Shown in pieces: positions 33,535 to 43,121 of a stretch of 64,000 bases of DNA. The position numbers and the translations under genes were made by a program. The stretch comes from Halostagnicola sp. A-GB9-2. Its GTDB lineage: Archaea; Halobacteriota; Halobacteria; Halobacteriales; Natrialbaceae. The notes under the pieces were generated by a model. It did not search any database, was not told the origin of the DNA, and saw only the letters and a list, made by a program, of their open reading frames with translations. The stretch covers positions 1-64,000 of the forward strand of contig NZ_JASJOC010000016.1 of assembly GCF_030068615.1 (NCBI RefSeq). Direction: 5' to 3'. Numbering within the stretch: the stretch's first letter is position 1; the number at the start of each line of letters is the position of its first letter.

Positions 33535-34296
33535 ATGGACTCGATCGACATCAACTGCGATATTGGCGAGAGCTTCGGAAATTGGCAGATGGGCAACGAC
33601 GAACAGGTCATGCCCTACATCACGTCGGCGAATATCGCAGGCGGTTACCACGCGGGCGATCCCCACGTCATGCGAGAGACGGTCGAACTCGCCGCCGAGC
33701 ACAACGTCGGGATCGGCGTCCATCCCGGACTGCCCGACAAGATGGGGTTCGGTCGACGGACGATGGACGCCAGCCCCGAGGAAGTCCGGGACTACGTCGT
33801 CTACCAACTCGGCGCGCTCACGGCGTTCGCACGCCGCCACGGCGCGACCGTCCAACACGTCAAACCCCACGGCGCGATGTATTCGATGCTCTCCGACAGC
33901 GAGGACCACGCCCGCGCCGTCATGGAGGGAATGCTCGAGGTCGACCCTGATCTCATCTACCTCGCGACCGATATGAACATCTACGAGGTCGCACAGGACG
34001 TAGACGGATTACGGGCAGTTTTCGAGGGCTACGTCGATATCGATTACCGCGAAGATCGATCCCTGATCGTCGAGAAGGAGGTCGGCGATCGGGATCCCGA
34101 ACTCGTCGCCGAGCGGTTCGTCTCGATCGCAACTGAGGGGGTCGTCGAAGCTGTTACCGGCGAGGAGATATCCGTTCCAGCCGATAGCATCTGTATTCAC
34201 GGTGACAACCCCAACGCCGTCGAAATCCTCGAGGAGATTCACGATCGAATCGACGAGCACGATATCGGACTCGCCTCGCTTCCCGACATTGTCTGA
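33535..34296 (+). CDS. pxpA: 5-oxoprolinase subunit PxpA (LamB/YcsF family)
   Basis: 253 aa from the ATG at 33535, which has TTATAT at 33504-33509 about 27 nt upstream. The GTG/ATG frame reaching back to 33508 starts at the TATA box itself and is rejected. Family signature SIDINCDIGESFGNW, NIAGGYHAGDPHVM, GVHPGLPDKMGFGRR and QHVKPHGAMY. It is the subunit thought to bind and open the pyroglutamate ring. It is convergent with the biotin carboxylase gene, with 68 bases between the stops. Confidence 0.9.
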   Translation: MDSIDINCDIGESFGNWQMGNDEQVMPYITSANIAGGYHAGDPHVMRETVELAAEHNVGIGVHPGLPDKMGFGRRTMDASPEEVRDYVVYQLGALTAFARRHGATVQHVKPHGAMYSMLSDSEDHARAVMEGMLEVDPDLIYLATDMNIYEVAQDVDGLRAVFEGYVDIDYREDRSLIVEKEVGDRDPELVAERFVSIATEGVVEAVTGEEISVPADSICIHGDNPNAVEILEEIHDRIDEHDIGLASLPDIV

Positions 34297-34364
34297 GGGG
34301 TTTTCGGACGGCAGTGAGCCGCTGGCGACGAATCTGTCGTCTGAGAATTCGTTCTCTCCCCGGT

Positions 34365-35708
34365 CTACTCTTTGATCAACTCTTTTTCGACGTACGTCGT
34401 CGAGTGCTCGTTCTCGAGAAAGCCCTCGTCCTCGAGTAGTTGCTGATGGAAGGGAATCGTCGTCGGAATACCCTCGATATCGGTCTCTGTGAGCGCCCGC
34501 TTGCCGCGAGCGATCACTTCGTCCCTGTCTTCGCCGGTGACGATCACCTTGCCGAACATCGAATCGTAGAACGGCGTGATCGAATCACCTACGTCGACGC
34601 CGTCGTCCACTCGAACCCCGATTCCGCGGGGCGGGTTGTACGTCGAAAGCGTTCCGGGAATGGGCGTGAAATCATTGTCCGGATCCTCGGCGTTGAGGCG
34701 AAACTCCATCGCGACACCGTGTCGTTCGACGTCGTCCTGGTCGAAGGAGAGCTCTTCACCGGCTGCGACGCGGAGCTGCCACTTGACGAGGTCGATCCCT
34801 GTCAGTTCCTCGCTGACGCCGTGTTCGACCTGGATTCGCGCGTTAACTTCGATGAAATAGAACTCGCCGTCGTCGTACAGAAACTCGACCGTCCCGGCGT
34901 TGACGTATCCCGCACTCGAGACCCCTCGACGGGCGGCTTCGCAGAGGTCTTCGCGAGTTTGGTCGTTGAGTACCGGTGCTGGGGCCTCCTCGACGAGTTT
35001 CTGCTGGCGTCGCTGGATGCTACAGTCGCGCTCGCCGAGGTGGCGAACGTTCCCGTGCTCGTCGGCGATGATCTGCACCTCGATGTGGCGCGGATTCTCG
35101 AGGAAACGCTCGAGGTAGACGTTCGGATTGTCGAAGTAGGCGTCCCCCTCGCGAACCGCCTCCTGCAGTTTGGATTCGATCTGGCCGGGTTCGTAGACGA
35201 CCTTGAGACCGCGTCCGCCGCCGCCGCCGTCGGCTTTGATCGCGAGCGGGTAGCCGTGTTCTTCCCCGAACGCCTCGACCGCCGCCGGCTCGGTGACGGG
35301 CTCGGCCGTTCCCGGAACGACCGGCACGTTCGCCTGCTCCATGATCTTCCGCGCTTTCGTCTTCTCCCCGAAGTCGGCCATTGCCTCGCTTGGCGGGCCG
35401 ATCCACTCGAAGTCGCTCGCTTCGACGTTCGCGGCGAACGATTCGTTTTCGGCCAGGAAACCGTAGCCGGGGTGGATCGCGTCGGCGTCGGCCTCGCGGG
35501 CAGCCTCGAGGAGCGATTCCTGATCGAGATAGCTGTCTTTCGCCTTCGACCCGCCGATATGATAGGCCTCATCCGCTACTCGAACGTGTTTTGCATCTTC
35601 GTCTGCGTCACTGTAAACGGCAACGGCCTCGACATCAAGCTCTTTGCAAGCGTGAATGATACGAACCGCGATCTCCTCGCGGTTCGCGATTAGAACCTTC
35701 TCGAACAC
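34365..35708 (-). CDS. accC: Biotin carboxylase
   Basis: 447 aa from the GTG at 35708 ([17 protein letters not shown]), the usual start of the family. A TTG 4 codons upstream is less likely, and a TATA-like CTTTATC lies about 30 nt upstream of the GTG. ATP-grasp fold: [14 protein letters not shown] (about 158-171) is the Gly-rich loop. [18 protein letters not shown] carries the conserved RIQVEH, with Gly in place of the usual Pro. It carboxylates biotin on the separate carrier at 33086. Haloarchaeal acyl-CoA carboxylases usually fuse this domain to the carrier, so a lone form beside pxp genes fits a split urea-carboxylase-like enzyme. Confidence 0.9.
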   Translation of the reverse strand: MFEKVLIANREEIAVRIIHACKELDVEAVAVYSDADEDAKHVRVADEAYHIGGSKAKDSYLDQESLLEAAREADADAIHPGYGFLAENESFAANVEASDFEWIGPPSEAMADFGEKTKARKIMEQANVPVVPGTAEPVTEPAAVEAFGEEHGYPLAIKADGGGGGRGLKVVYEPGQIESKLQEAVREGDAYFDNPNVYLERFLENPRHIEVQIIADEHGNVRHLGERDCSIQRRQQKLVEEAPAPVLNDQTREDLCEAARRGVSSAGYVNAGTVEFLYDDGEFYFIEVNARIQVEHGVSEELTGIDLVKWQLRVAAGEELSFDQDDVERHGVAMEFRLNAEDPDNDFTPIPGTLSTYNPPRGIGVRVDDGVDVGDSITPFYDSMFGKVIVTGEDRDEVIARGKRALTETDIEGIPTTIPFHQQLLEDEGFLENEHSTTYVEKELIKE

Positions 35709-35948
35709 AGTGTGATACAATGCGAACTATTGGAAGATAAAGCTAACTTATATTTCTCAATTGAATACGATCCATAAATTCAGGCATACTCTAGATAGTA
35801 AGCGTCACTGACTCGGTTTTTTTACTATCGGTTCTCCGGACGGGTTCGCCTCTACTAGCGTTTCGAGGTCGTTTCCGCTCCGATCCCGGTTCCCGTTGAA
35901 CCCGACCGGGTCGTGACCTCGAGATGCCGGTGGTTGTCTCGAGGCGAT

Positions 35949-37214
35949 TCATCCGGGTGACGATATTCCGTCCGCACGACGGATTTCAACCTCCACGGCG
36001 TTCGGCTCGTAGGCGTTCGCGGCGTACCCACCCTCGTTCCAGGGGAAATCGTCGTTCTCGAGCGCGTCGCGCCACGCGTCCGGTTCGGAAATCTTGGCCG
36101 GTTGTCGGCGGCCAAGTTCGTCCGTCGCACGCGACACCACCACATGAGTTCCCGGTTCGGCGTCCCAATCGAATCGGAATAACCGCCACGCGCGGGGGTA
36201 GTCGGGACCGAACAGTTCCGCGTCGTCCCACGACTCGCCGCCATCGGTCGAAATTTCGACGCCGCTAACCGCATCGTCGCCGGCCCAGGCGACGCCGCGA
36301 ACGTCGACGGTGCCGTCGGCTGGCACCGTCACGGGTGCTTTCCCGTCGGGGATGCCAACTACCGACATGACGTTCGCGTCGAACGTGTACGGATGGTCGA
36401 CCGCACCCTCAAGTTGCTCCCACGTATCGACGGTTTCGACGGTCTCGTTCGTCTCGGGCTCGACCCCCTCGGGATGGATGCGGTAGGACTCCTGTTGCCA
36501 GAACGCGTGTTCACCCGGTCGCTCGAGTGACCCTTCGGTCACCATCGAGTTCGTGATTCGAAGTTCTTCGACCCACTTTACGCTGTTGACGCCGTACCAT
36601 CCCGGAACGATCAGGCGGATCGGGTAGCCGTGTTCCCGCGGGAGTTGCTCGCCGTTCATCTCGTACGCCAGGAGACAGTCCTCGAGCGCCTTCGCGAGCG
36701 GAATCGAACGCGCGAACACGTCGTCTCCGTCCGCCGGGTCTCCGCCGATAGCAGTCATCCACTTTTCGTCGGCTGATTCGACGCCGTGTTTGCGGAGAAT
36801 CGAACTGATCGGGGTGCCGGTCCAGAAGGCGGTGGCCGCGGCTTCGAAGCCCCACTGAACGCTTCCAGTCTCGGGTCGATGCTGGCCGCGGCCGTTGCCT
36901 GCACATTCCATCGTATGCGCGACCGCGACCGTTGGAAACTCGTCTTCGATGTCGGACATCGAGATATCTCCCCCGATCTGACCGGTGAGAGAGACGATCC
37001 ACGCGTCGCGGTCGATATCTGGGATGTCGTTCCGGTGACAAACGAAGTGCTCTTCGATCGGCGTCAACCAGTTCACGAAGGTGCGTCGCTCGGCTGCGCC
37101 GACGACAGTGTACTTGTCGGCCTCGTCGCGCGTCTCCCTCACGCCACCCGCTTTCGTCTCGACTATTGCGTCGATTTCGTCGCGCCGGCTTTCTCGAGGG
37201 CGTTCGATACCCAT
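35949..37214 (-). CDS. Sulfite-oxidase-family molybdopterin oxidoreductase
   Basis: 421 aa from the ATG at 37214 (MGIERPRESRRDEIDA). The frame opens 18 codons earlier. The molybdenum-pterin domain has HTMECAGNGRGQHRPETG, with the Mo-ligand Cys at about residue 104. Later GYPIRLIVPGWYGVNSVKW and the C-terminal Ig-like dimerisation domain (about 280-400) with GVAWAGDDAVSGVEISTDGG complete the family pattern. There is no heme domain and no Tat signal, so a cytoplasmic form of the sulfite oxidase/nitrate reductase family is likely. Electron acceptor unknown. The electron-transfer operon 5 kb downstream is a candidate partner. Confidence 0.85.
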   Translation of the reverse strand: MGIERPRESRRDEIDAIVETKAGGVRETRDEADKYTVVGAAERRTFVNWLTPIEEHFVCHRNDIPDIDRDAWIVSLTGQIGGDISMSDIEDEFPTVAVAHTMECAGNGRGQHRPETGSVQWGFEAAATAFWTGTPISSILRKHGVESADEKWMTAIGGDPADGDDVFARSIPLAKALEDCLLAYEMNGEQLPREHGYPIRLIVPGWYGVNSVKWVEELRITNSMVTEGSLERPGEHAFWQQESYRIHPEGVEPETNETVETVDTWEQLEGAVDHPYTFDANVMSVVGIPDGKAPVTVPADGTVDVRGVAWAGDDAVSGVEISTDGGESWDDAELFGPDYPRAWRLFRFDWDAEPGTHVVVSRATDELGRRQPAKISEPDAWRDALENDDFPWNEGGYAANAYEPNAVEVEIRRADGISSPG

Positions 37215-37380
37215 AGGATGTCCTCCACTCACACGGTCAAATAACGATCCCCCTGGGACGTCTCCCACCTCTGTTGGCGACGCGAGTGGCGGGGTCCTCT
37301 CGACAGAACCGCCTTCACGGCGAGAGGTCCGCCTCGTTTTTCCGGGTCCCCGAACCTGACGAACTGTTCTTCCAACCCGT

Positions 37381-38772
37381 TTACGTCGCTGGCTCGATGT
37401 TCTGGTTTACGTGGAAGAAGTTGTCCGGATCGTACTTCGCTTTGACTTTCTGTAGTCGTTCGTAATTGTCGCCGTAGGTAGCACGGATCCGATCCTGTCC
37501 TTCCTCCATCATGAAGTTGACGTACGAACCGCCTGCCGAGTGCTCGTGGAGCGCCTGCCAGTAGTTCCGAGCCCAGTCTTTCATCTCCTCGAAATTTGCC
37601 GGATCTGGGTCGACGCCCGCGATGACCATCGACCAGTTGGCGTCTCGGTAGTTCCAGGCGGTCTCGTCCTCGCCGACGCTGTGGACGGCACCGTCGACGG
37701 GATAGAGGTGCATCGTCGACTTTGCGGTTGGCACCTCGGCGAAGCGCTGATGTTCGACAATGGCCTCGTCGGTGAGTTCGTCTACGAAGTCCCCCTTCCA
37801 GTACCACTGGTCACCCGGTGGGTAGAGACCGTCGAACATGCTTTGGAGTGCCGGATAGGGCATCGGATCGACATGCTCGAACAGCGGCTCAGCGATGTCT
37901 CGTGCCGGTTGTAACACGTCCTCGATTTCGTCTCTCGGGCCCGTGTAACACCACATCAGGCCACAGACCTTCTCGCCGTGGATCTCTTCGGGGAAGGGAT
38001 CACCCGGAACCTCGGCGGTGAGGTAGAACGCGTAGATATCTGCTGTCACTTCCGGGAGCCATTCGCGATACCAGCCCATTGTGGTCTCGAGTTCCTCGAT
38101 CGGCCAGAACATCGGTCCGGCGACCACCGTCTCCACCGGATGTAACTGGAACTCGAACGAGGTCACCACGCCGAAGTTGCCGCCGCCGCCGCGGAGCGCC
38201 CAGAACAGGTCTTCGTTTTCGTCTTCGCTCGCACGAACCAGCCGTCCGTCGGCCAGCACCACGTCCGCGCTCAGCAGATTATCGATAGCTAAGCCGTATT
38301 GTCGTGATAGATAGCCGTGACCGCCGCCGAGGGTCAGGCCGCCGACGCCTGTCGTGGAGATGATTCCGCTGACGGTCGCCAGCCCGAAGGCGTGGGTTGC
38401 GTGGTCGACGTTACCCCACGTACATCCGGGTTCGACGCGGACGGTTTTCGCTTCGGGATCGACACGGATGCCCGTCATCTCGGACAGGTCGATGACGAGC
38501 CCGTCGTCGACGAGAGACAGTCCGGGACCGTTGTGACCACCGCTCCGGATCGACGTTTCGAGATCGTGTTCGCGCCCGAAATTCACCGCTTTGATCACGT
38601 CCGCGATGTCGCGACACTGCGCGATCAGCAGCGGGTGTTTGTCGATCATCGCGTTATAAATAGCACGCGTATCGTCGAACTCCTCGTCGTCCGGTTGTAT
38701 CAGTTCTCCTCTATATGTTTGTTGTAATTGTTCGATCGCTTCGCTGACGTCGTCTTTTGCTGTCGTTGCCAT
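37381..38772 (-). CDS. FAD-linked oxidoreductase (berberine-bridge/BBE type)
   Basis: 463 aa from the ATG at 38772. The choice rests on a strong Shine-Dalgarno GGAGGAG about 6 nt upstream. The N-terminal FAD domain has ETSIRSGGHNGPGLSLVDDG, where the His of RSGGH should hold 8-alpha-histidyl FAD, and GVGGLTLGGGHGYLSRQYG. The Cys that would give the second covalent FAD link is missing (GIISTTGVGG). The C-terminal BBE segment GGSYVNFMMEEG and YDPDNFFHVNQNI completes it. Family members oxidise sugars or alcohols. A TATA-like TTATATGG at 38871-38878 is about 100 nt upstream, so this mRNA has a leader. Confidence 0.88.
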   Translation of the reverse strand: MATTAKDDVSEAIEQLQQTYRGELIQPDDEEFDDTRAIYNAMIDKHPLLIAQCRDIADVIKAVNFGREHDLETSIRSGGHNGPGLSLVDDGLVIDLSEMTGIRVDPEAKTVRVEPGCTWGNVDHATHAFGLATVSGIISTTGVGGLTLGGGHGYLSRQYGLAIDNLLSADVVLADGRLVRASEDENEDLFWALRGGGGNFGVVTSFEFQLHPVETVVAGPMFWPIEELETTMGWYREWLPEVTADIYAFYLTAEVPGDPFPEEIHGEKVCGLMWCYTGPRDEIEDVLQPARDIAEPLFEHVDPMPYPALQSMFDGLYPPGDQWYWKGDFVDELTDEAIVEHQRFAEVPTAKSTMHLYPVDGAVHSVGEDETAWNYRDANWSMVIAGVDPDPANFEEMKDWARNYWQALHEHSAGGSYVNFMMEEGQDRIRATYGDNYERLQKVKAKYDPDNFFHVNQNIEPAT

Positions 38773-39056
38773 GCTGTCTCCTCCGTTCCCGCGCTCTCGA
38801 CACATCACAGACTGCTCTCCGTGTCACTGAGCGCTAGTCCGTCTACAACGCATGCAATGTTAATTGTTACCATATAACAAGGGGCCTGTGAGTCGCTCGG
38901 CGAACGGTTCGAGCGCGTGAAAATAGGTCACTCTCTGCTGGCTCCGGATACTCACGTTCGCTCGGGAGTCGTTTCGGATGTCTGTTTCGTACAACACAGC
39001 AAGTCAGGTACCGGTTGCGTAGATCGGGCAGAATTTCTAGATTTGGCTGATCTCGA

Positions 39057-40373
39057 TTATGCCTCTTGGACGGTTTCTACCGCACGATGCAGTTCTGAAA
39101 GGCCGTGTTCGAGCTGTTCGCGGCTGATTATCAGCGGCGGCTGGAATCGCAGGACGTTCTTGTAGTAGCCGCCGACGCCCATCACGACGTTTGATTCCTC
39201 GCGAAGGTGGTCGCTCACAGCCGTCGCTAACTCGGCATCCGGTTGCGGGGCGACGCCGTGTGGGCCGGTTTCTGTCGGCTCTACGAGTTCGATACCGTGC
39301 ATCAAGCCGATTCCGCGGGTTTGCCCGACGACGTCGAACTCCTCCTCGAGCGCTCCGAGTTCGCCCTCGAGCCACTCGCCGTGCTCGCGCGTTTCCTCGA
39401 CGATTCCATCCTGAAGTGCTTCGATCGTTGCGAGTGCAGCCGCGCAGGCGACGGGGTTTCCGCCGAACGTCGAAAGGTGATCTCCGGCTTCGAACGCGTC
39501 TGCCACCTCGGCCGAGGCCGTGAACGCACCGAGTGGGAGCCCGTTGGCGATTCCCTTCGCTTGCGTGAGGATGTCGGGTTCCGCGCCGAAGTGACTGCTG
39601 GCGAACAGTTCGCCGGTCCGACCGTACCCCGTCTGGACTTCGTCCGCAATCAAGAGCGCGTCGTGGTCGTGTGCGATCTCCTGGACCCGCTCGAGCCACC
39701 CTTCAGGTGGAACGATGATCCCGGCTTCCCCCATTACGGGTTCGACGACGACGGCCGCGAGGTCACCGCTGGTGTGGGTACCGATGACGTGCTCGAGGTC
39801 GTCGGCACACGACTCGTCGCAACTGTCTCCTTCGCAGGTCGAACAGCGATAGCCGTACGGAGCGGCGGCGTGGGAAACGTCGTTTAACGTCGGTGCCATT
39901 CCCTTCTTGTAGGCGTTGTTTCCCGTCAGCGACAGGCTCCCGAGCGTTCTCCCGTGAAAGCCCATCTCGAGGGCGACGATTTCCTTCGATCCGGTGTACT
40001 TCCGGGCAAGTTTGACCGCCCCTTCGACGGCTTCGGTCCCCGAATTACAGAAGAAGCTCTTCTGGAGATTTCCCGGGGTCACGTCGGCGATCGTCTCCGC
40101 GAGCGTCGCGACCGGCTCGTTCGGGTGGACGTACGAGCAGCCGTGGACGAACTCGTCGAGTTGGTCTTTCGCCGCGTCGACGACAGCCTCGTTTCCGTGA
40201 CCGACGTTCGTTACCGAAATCCCAGAGAAGAGATCGAGGTATTCGTTTCCGTCGAAATCCTCGAGCGTACACCCGGTCGCTTGTTTGATGGGCACGTTCA
40301 GTGACTTCCAGATCGGCATGACGTGTTCGTCGTAGGTCGCTTTGACCGACGAGTTCGTCTGATGTTCGGACAT
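39057..40373 (-). CDS. Class III aminotransferase (PLP)
   Basis: 438 aa. FFCNSGTEAVEGAVKLARKY binds PLP phosphate. LLIADEVQTGYGRTG holds the PLP-N1-binding Asp, and K273 in TQAKGIANGLPLGAF is the Schiff-base Lys. An insert with C177-x2-C180-x4-C185-x3-C189 occurs near the active-site region, as in many archaeal and bacterial class III enzymes. It could be a 4-aminobutyrate, alanine-glyoxylate-type or other omega-aminotransferase. The Lrp/AsnC regulator gene is divergent across 193 bases and probably controls it. Confidence 0.85.
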   Translation of the reverse strand: MSEHQTNSSVKATYDEHVMPIWKSLNVPIKQATGCTLEDFDGNEYLDLFSGISVTNVGHGNEAVVDAAKDQLDEFVHGCSYVHPNEPVATLAETIADVTPGNLQKSFFCNSGTEAVEGAVKLARKYTGSKEIVALEMGFHGRTLGSLSLTGNNAYKKGMAPTLNDVSHAAAPYGYRCSTCEGDSCDESCADDLEHVIGTHTSGDLAAVVVEPVMGEAGIIVPPEGWLERVQEIAHDHDALLIADEVQTGYGRTGELFASSHFGAEPDILTQAKGIANGLPLGAFTASAEVADAFEAGDHLSTFGGNPVACAAALATIEALQDGIVEETREHGEWLEGELGALEEEFDVVGQTRGIGLMHGIELVEPTETGPHGVAPQPDAELATAVSDHLREESNVVMGVGGYYKNVLRFQPPLIISREQLEHGLSELHRAVETVQEA

Positions 40374-40566
40374 ATTGTAGATAGTTGCATATGGTCCTAA
40401 TAAAGAGTTACGTATGAAACTGTGTTCTGGAACAGCACACCAGACAGTCGCGCGATCTCGCTTCGTTTCCCCCCTTCAAACTAGATCGAGGATCGAATCC
40501 GGTTCTCGTTCAACTCCTACGACAGTTTTCGAATGTTGTTTATTGGACTTGGTCGTTGAATGGGGT

Positions 40567-41058
40567 ATGGATCAACGTGACATTCGTATCCTTCAGGCGA
40601 TTGCACAACTCGGGTCGGGAAGCCCGGACGAGATCGCAGATCACACCGACATCCCCAAATCGACAGTACACTATCGGTTGACCAAACTCAAAGAGGCGGA
40701 CGTCGTGACCAACGACCTGTTCGATATCGACCTCGAGAAGCTGGGACTGGATATTACGGTCGTCACGGAGGTCATCGCAGAGTACGACGAGCAGTACCAC
40801 AAACAGGTCGGCAATAAACTCGCCGACATCGAGGGCGTTAATCAGGTCTATTTCACGATGGGTGATACTGATTTCGTCGTTATTTCACACCTCTCGGATC
40901 GGGAGATGGTCAACCGGCTCATCAGCGACTACGAACGAATCGACGAGGTCGTCAGAACCAGTTCGCAGTTCGTCGTCGAAACCGTCAAAGACGAACCGAA
41001 TCCGCTCAACGATTTCGAACTGGAGACGCTTCTGGAACAGACACACGAAATCGACTGA
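40567..41058 (+). CDS. Lrp/AsnC-family transcriptional regulator
   Basis: 163 aa from the ATG at 40567 (MDQRDIRILQAIAQLG). The upstream 51 codons are rejected as they lie in the promoter; an AT-rich TGTTGTTTATTGG about 30 nt before the ATG fits a TATA box. HTH: SPDEIADHTDIPKSTVHYRL. The C-terminal RAM-like ligand domain follows (about 65-150), with VVTEVIAEYDEQYHKQVGNK. It is divergent from the aminotransferase and likely senses an amino acid. Confidence 0.88.
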   Translation: MDQRDIRILQAIAQLGSGSPDEIADHTDIPKSTVHYRLTKLKEADVVTNDLFDIDLEKLGLDITVVTEVIAEYDEQYHKQVGNKLADIEGVNQVYFTMGDTDFVVISHLSDREMVNRLISDYERIDEVVRTSSQFVVETVKDEPNPLNDFELETLLEQTHEID

Positions 41059-41062
41059 CCGA

Positions 41063-41479
41063 TCACCGAACGACAGTCACTGGGACGGGTGCGCGCCGAA
41101 CGATTTTCTCGGCGACGCTCCCGAGTAAGACACGAGAGACGCCCGACCGACCGTGGCTCCCGACGAGGATGTGATCGATGTCGTTTTCCTCCGCGAACGC
41201 GACGGTTTCTCGAGCGGGATTCCCGACGACCGTCTCCATTTGCAATTTAATATCGTCGTCGTCGAGCAGGTCCGTTACTTCGTCCGAGAGCTCCGTTTCG
41301 GTCTCGTTTTGTAACTCCATCAGCTTCTCCTTGGCGAGATTGACGCCCGCCGACGTCGAGCCATCCGCGGCCTCGATGACGCGGAGGAGGACGATTTCCT
41401 CTTCGGGGTGCTCATCGATAGCCCACTGGAGCGCTTTCTGTGCAGGACCCGAACTATCGTACGCGACGAGTATCGTCAT
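41063..41479 (-). CDS. Universal stress protein (UspA)
   Basis: 138 aa from the ATG at 41479 (MTILVAYDSSGPAQKAL). The frame extends 144 codons further, but that part overlaps the DUF7127-like gene and is not coding. The ATP-binding motif G-2x-G-9x-G-S is present as VGSHGRSGVSRVLLGSVAEK. The 3' end lies 5 bases from the convergent Lrp/AsnC gene's stop. Stress-linked ATP-binding protein. No specific role is shown. Confidence 0.9.
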   Translation of the reverse strand: MTILVAYDSSGPAQKALQWAIDEHPEEEIVLLRVIEAADGSTSAGVNLAKEKLMELQNETETELSDEVTDLLDDDDIKLQMETVVGNPARETVAFAEENDIDHILVGSHGRSGVSRVLLGSVAEKIVRRAPVPVTVVR

Positions 41480-41624
41480 GCGTCGAACTAGCGCCCGAGC
41501 GGTCATAAGTCCAACCGATCCTATTGACCTGGAGGGAACAATCGCGGTACAACGGTAATTCCATCCGCGAGTACAGGCAGGTTCGTGCAGTGTACTTACG
41601 AACAGTGCTCGCCAGCACTCGAGT

Positions 41625-41870
41625 ATGGAAACGCCCCCTGAACTGCAATCAACAGCCGAGGAGCAAACGGACATCACGATCAGCAACCGCGAGTACGATG
41701 ACAAGAGCATCATCGCAGTCGATTTCGGCCCAGCCGCTGGCAAACTGACGGTCGATGTCGTCGAAGAGACAGCTATCGTCGTGGTCGGTAACCAGCAGTT
41801 CGAATTCGCCGTTCCGGAGGGCGCTGACGACGTGACGGTTAACGACGGTATCTTAACGATCAGCGGATAG
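41625..41870 (+). CDS. Small Hsp20-like/DUF7127-type protein
   Basis: 81 aa with the compact beta-sandwich pattern of a minimal alpha-crystallin-like domain: IIAVDFGPAAGKLTVDVVEE, AIVVVGNQQFEFAVPEGAD, then VTVNDGILTIS, which is typical of Hsp20 C-terminal strands. Haloarchaeal proteins of this size are annotated as DUF7127. It may act as a small chaperone or have another role. It is divergent from the universal stress gene. Confidence 0.78.
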   Translation: METPPELQSTAEEQTDITISNREYDDKSIIAVDFGPAAGKLTVDVVEETAIVVVGNQQFEFAVPEGADDVTVNDGILTISG

Positions 41871-42243
41871 CGGTCGACGACTCGAGCGGGTTCCCGTCGT
41901 TCGTTTCCCATAGTTCTCGGAACTGAAGTGACACTCTCGGAAACAAACTTTCACGGAGGATCCTTCGACCCCCCACGAGATAACCGATAGTTCATAACCA
42001 CAAAAGAGTGTCATAGAAGAGTTCTCCGACACCTCAAGCACAAACTAATCGAGACGAGTACGGGAACAATCTGGACGGATGTCGAGCGGTGATATGAGTC
42101 GCCCTTCGACCGTCACGATAGTCCGCGTACTGAGGAGTGCTGACGTCCTCATCGCGGCGAGTAACCGAGAATTTTCGCTGAAACAGTGAGCGTATTGATG
42201 CGGCTCGCAATCGAATCCTTGAGCAGAGGCAACTGATTACTGC
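41871..42243. other. Intergenic region
   Basis: 373 bases with no supported gene, RNA or repeat. Only short frames without start context occur. The 40 bases before 42244 contain no clear TATA box. Confidence 0.45.
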
Positions 42244-42666
42244 ATGGACGACCCCGAACATCGAGAAACGCGGCGTCGACTCCTCGAACTCGCTGGCACC
42301 GGCTCGGTTATCGCGCTCGCCGGCTGTCTCGATATGGGAGCAAACGGTACTCCCGGCGCCCCGCTAGACGACCGCCCGGTGGATTGGTGTCTCGATATGT
42401 TAGACGATGAGGTTCCGGAAGAGGAGGCCACCGCCCCGAGCATCGACGGCATCGAGCGACGAGATGAGGACGAACTGGACTCGAAGAGCGACGCGATTTA
42501 CGAGTGTGGAGCCAGAGCCGGGGATCAATGTGGGAACTGTACCTATTACATCGACGACCGAACTGGCGACGGGTTCGGTGCCTGTACTGAGGTAGCGGGA
42601 CAGATTCGGTCGGTCGACTGGTGTGCACTCTGGCAACCCAGAGAAAAGCTGGGCGAGGGCGATTGA
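42244..42666 (+). CDS. High-potential iron-sulfur (HiPIP-like) lipoprotein
   Basis: 140 aa. The N-terminus has R10-R11-R12 (ETRRRLLELAGTG) and a lipobox LAGC with C28, so it is probably exported and lipid-anchored, perhaps through Tat. The C-terminal domain has C96-x2-C99-x14-C114-x12-C127 and ends VDWCALWQPRE, very close to the HiPIP pattern C-x2-C-x14-16-C-x13-C and its GWCxxWxP end. HiPIPs carry electrons through one [4Fe-4S] centre outside the membrane. It precedes the ferredoxin/NrfD genes and is a candidate electron carrier for that complex. Confidence 0.78.
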   Translation: MDDPEHRETRRRLLELAGTGSVIALAGCLDMGANGTPGAPLDDRPVDWCLDMLDDEVPEEEATAPSIDGIERRDEDELDSKSDAIYECGARAGDQCGNCTYYIDDRTGDGFGACTEVAGQIRSVDWCALWQPREKLGEGD

Positions 42667-42791
42667 TTCGAGCTGATGAGTATCAAAGTGGCTGAACAGT
42701 CAGTATATATCCATATAACTACTCTAATATCGAATTAACGACCGTATCTCCCCGCAGTTCTTTTGTGAATGCTAGCGTAGGTTATGTTCCC

Positions 42792-43121
42792 ATGGCTCAC
42801 ACATATCGAACCGAACCGGATCCGCCGGAAGAACCGACCGAGTGCGATTCTCGAGACGCCACAGAGACTGCGGAGGCGTTCTACGACGGGATATGGGTCG
42901 CCGTTTCGTCGATGTTCGGCGTCCTCTTTCTCGTCGTCGCCATGATTCAGGTGACGCGTCTGTTTCCCGAGTCGGGCGCGTATGGGACCGCGACGGCGAC
43001 GAGTTGGATCGCCTTTTTGCTCTCCGCGCTGTTGCTCCTCGGTATCATCTCGTGGGGTCTGAAAAACCGTCAAACAGCTAGTTCGACGAGTACAACCGAT
43101 TCCAGGGGTTCGACTGAATGA
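42792..43121 (+). CDS. Small two-TM membrane protein of the NrfD operon
   Basis: 109 aa from the ATG at 42792 (MAHTYRTEPDPPEEPTEC). The frame opens 9 codons earlier. Two hydrophobic segments lie at about residues 35-57 and 68-90, with a polar, Ser/Thr-rich C-terminus. The stop overlaps the next ATG (ATGA), so its translation is coupled to that of the ferredoxin subunit and it is probably part of the same complex. No cofactor motif is visible. Function unknown. Confidence 0.7.
   Translation: MAHTYRTEPDPPEEPTECDSRDATETAEAFYDGIWVAVSSMFGVLFLVVAMIQVTRLFPESGAYGTATATSWIAFLLSALLLLGIISWGLKNRQTASSTSTTDSRGSTE

Noticed and set aside
41480-41911. 144-codon upstream extension of the universal stress gene
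   Set aside because: The extension lies opposite the small Hsp20-like gene and its residues are of shadow type. The family starts at MTILVAYDSS.
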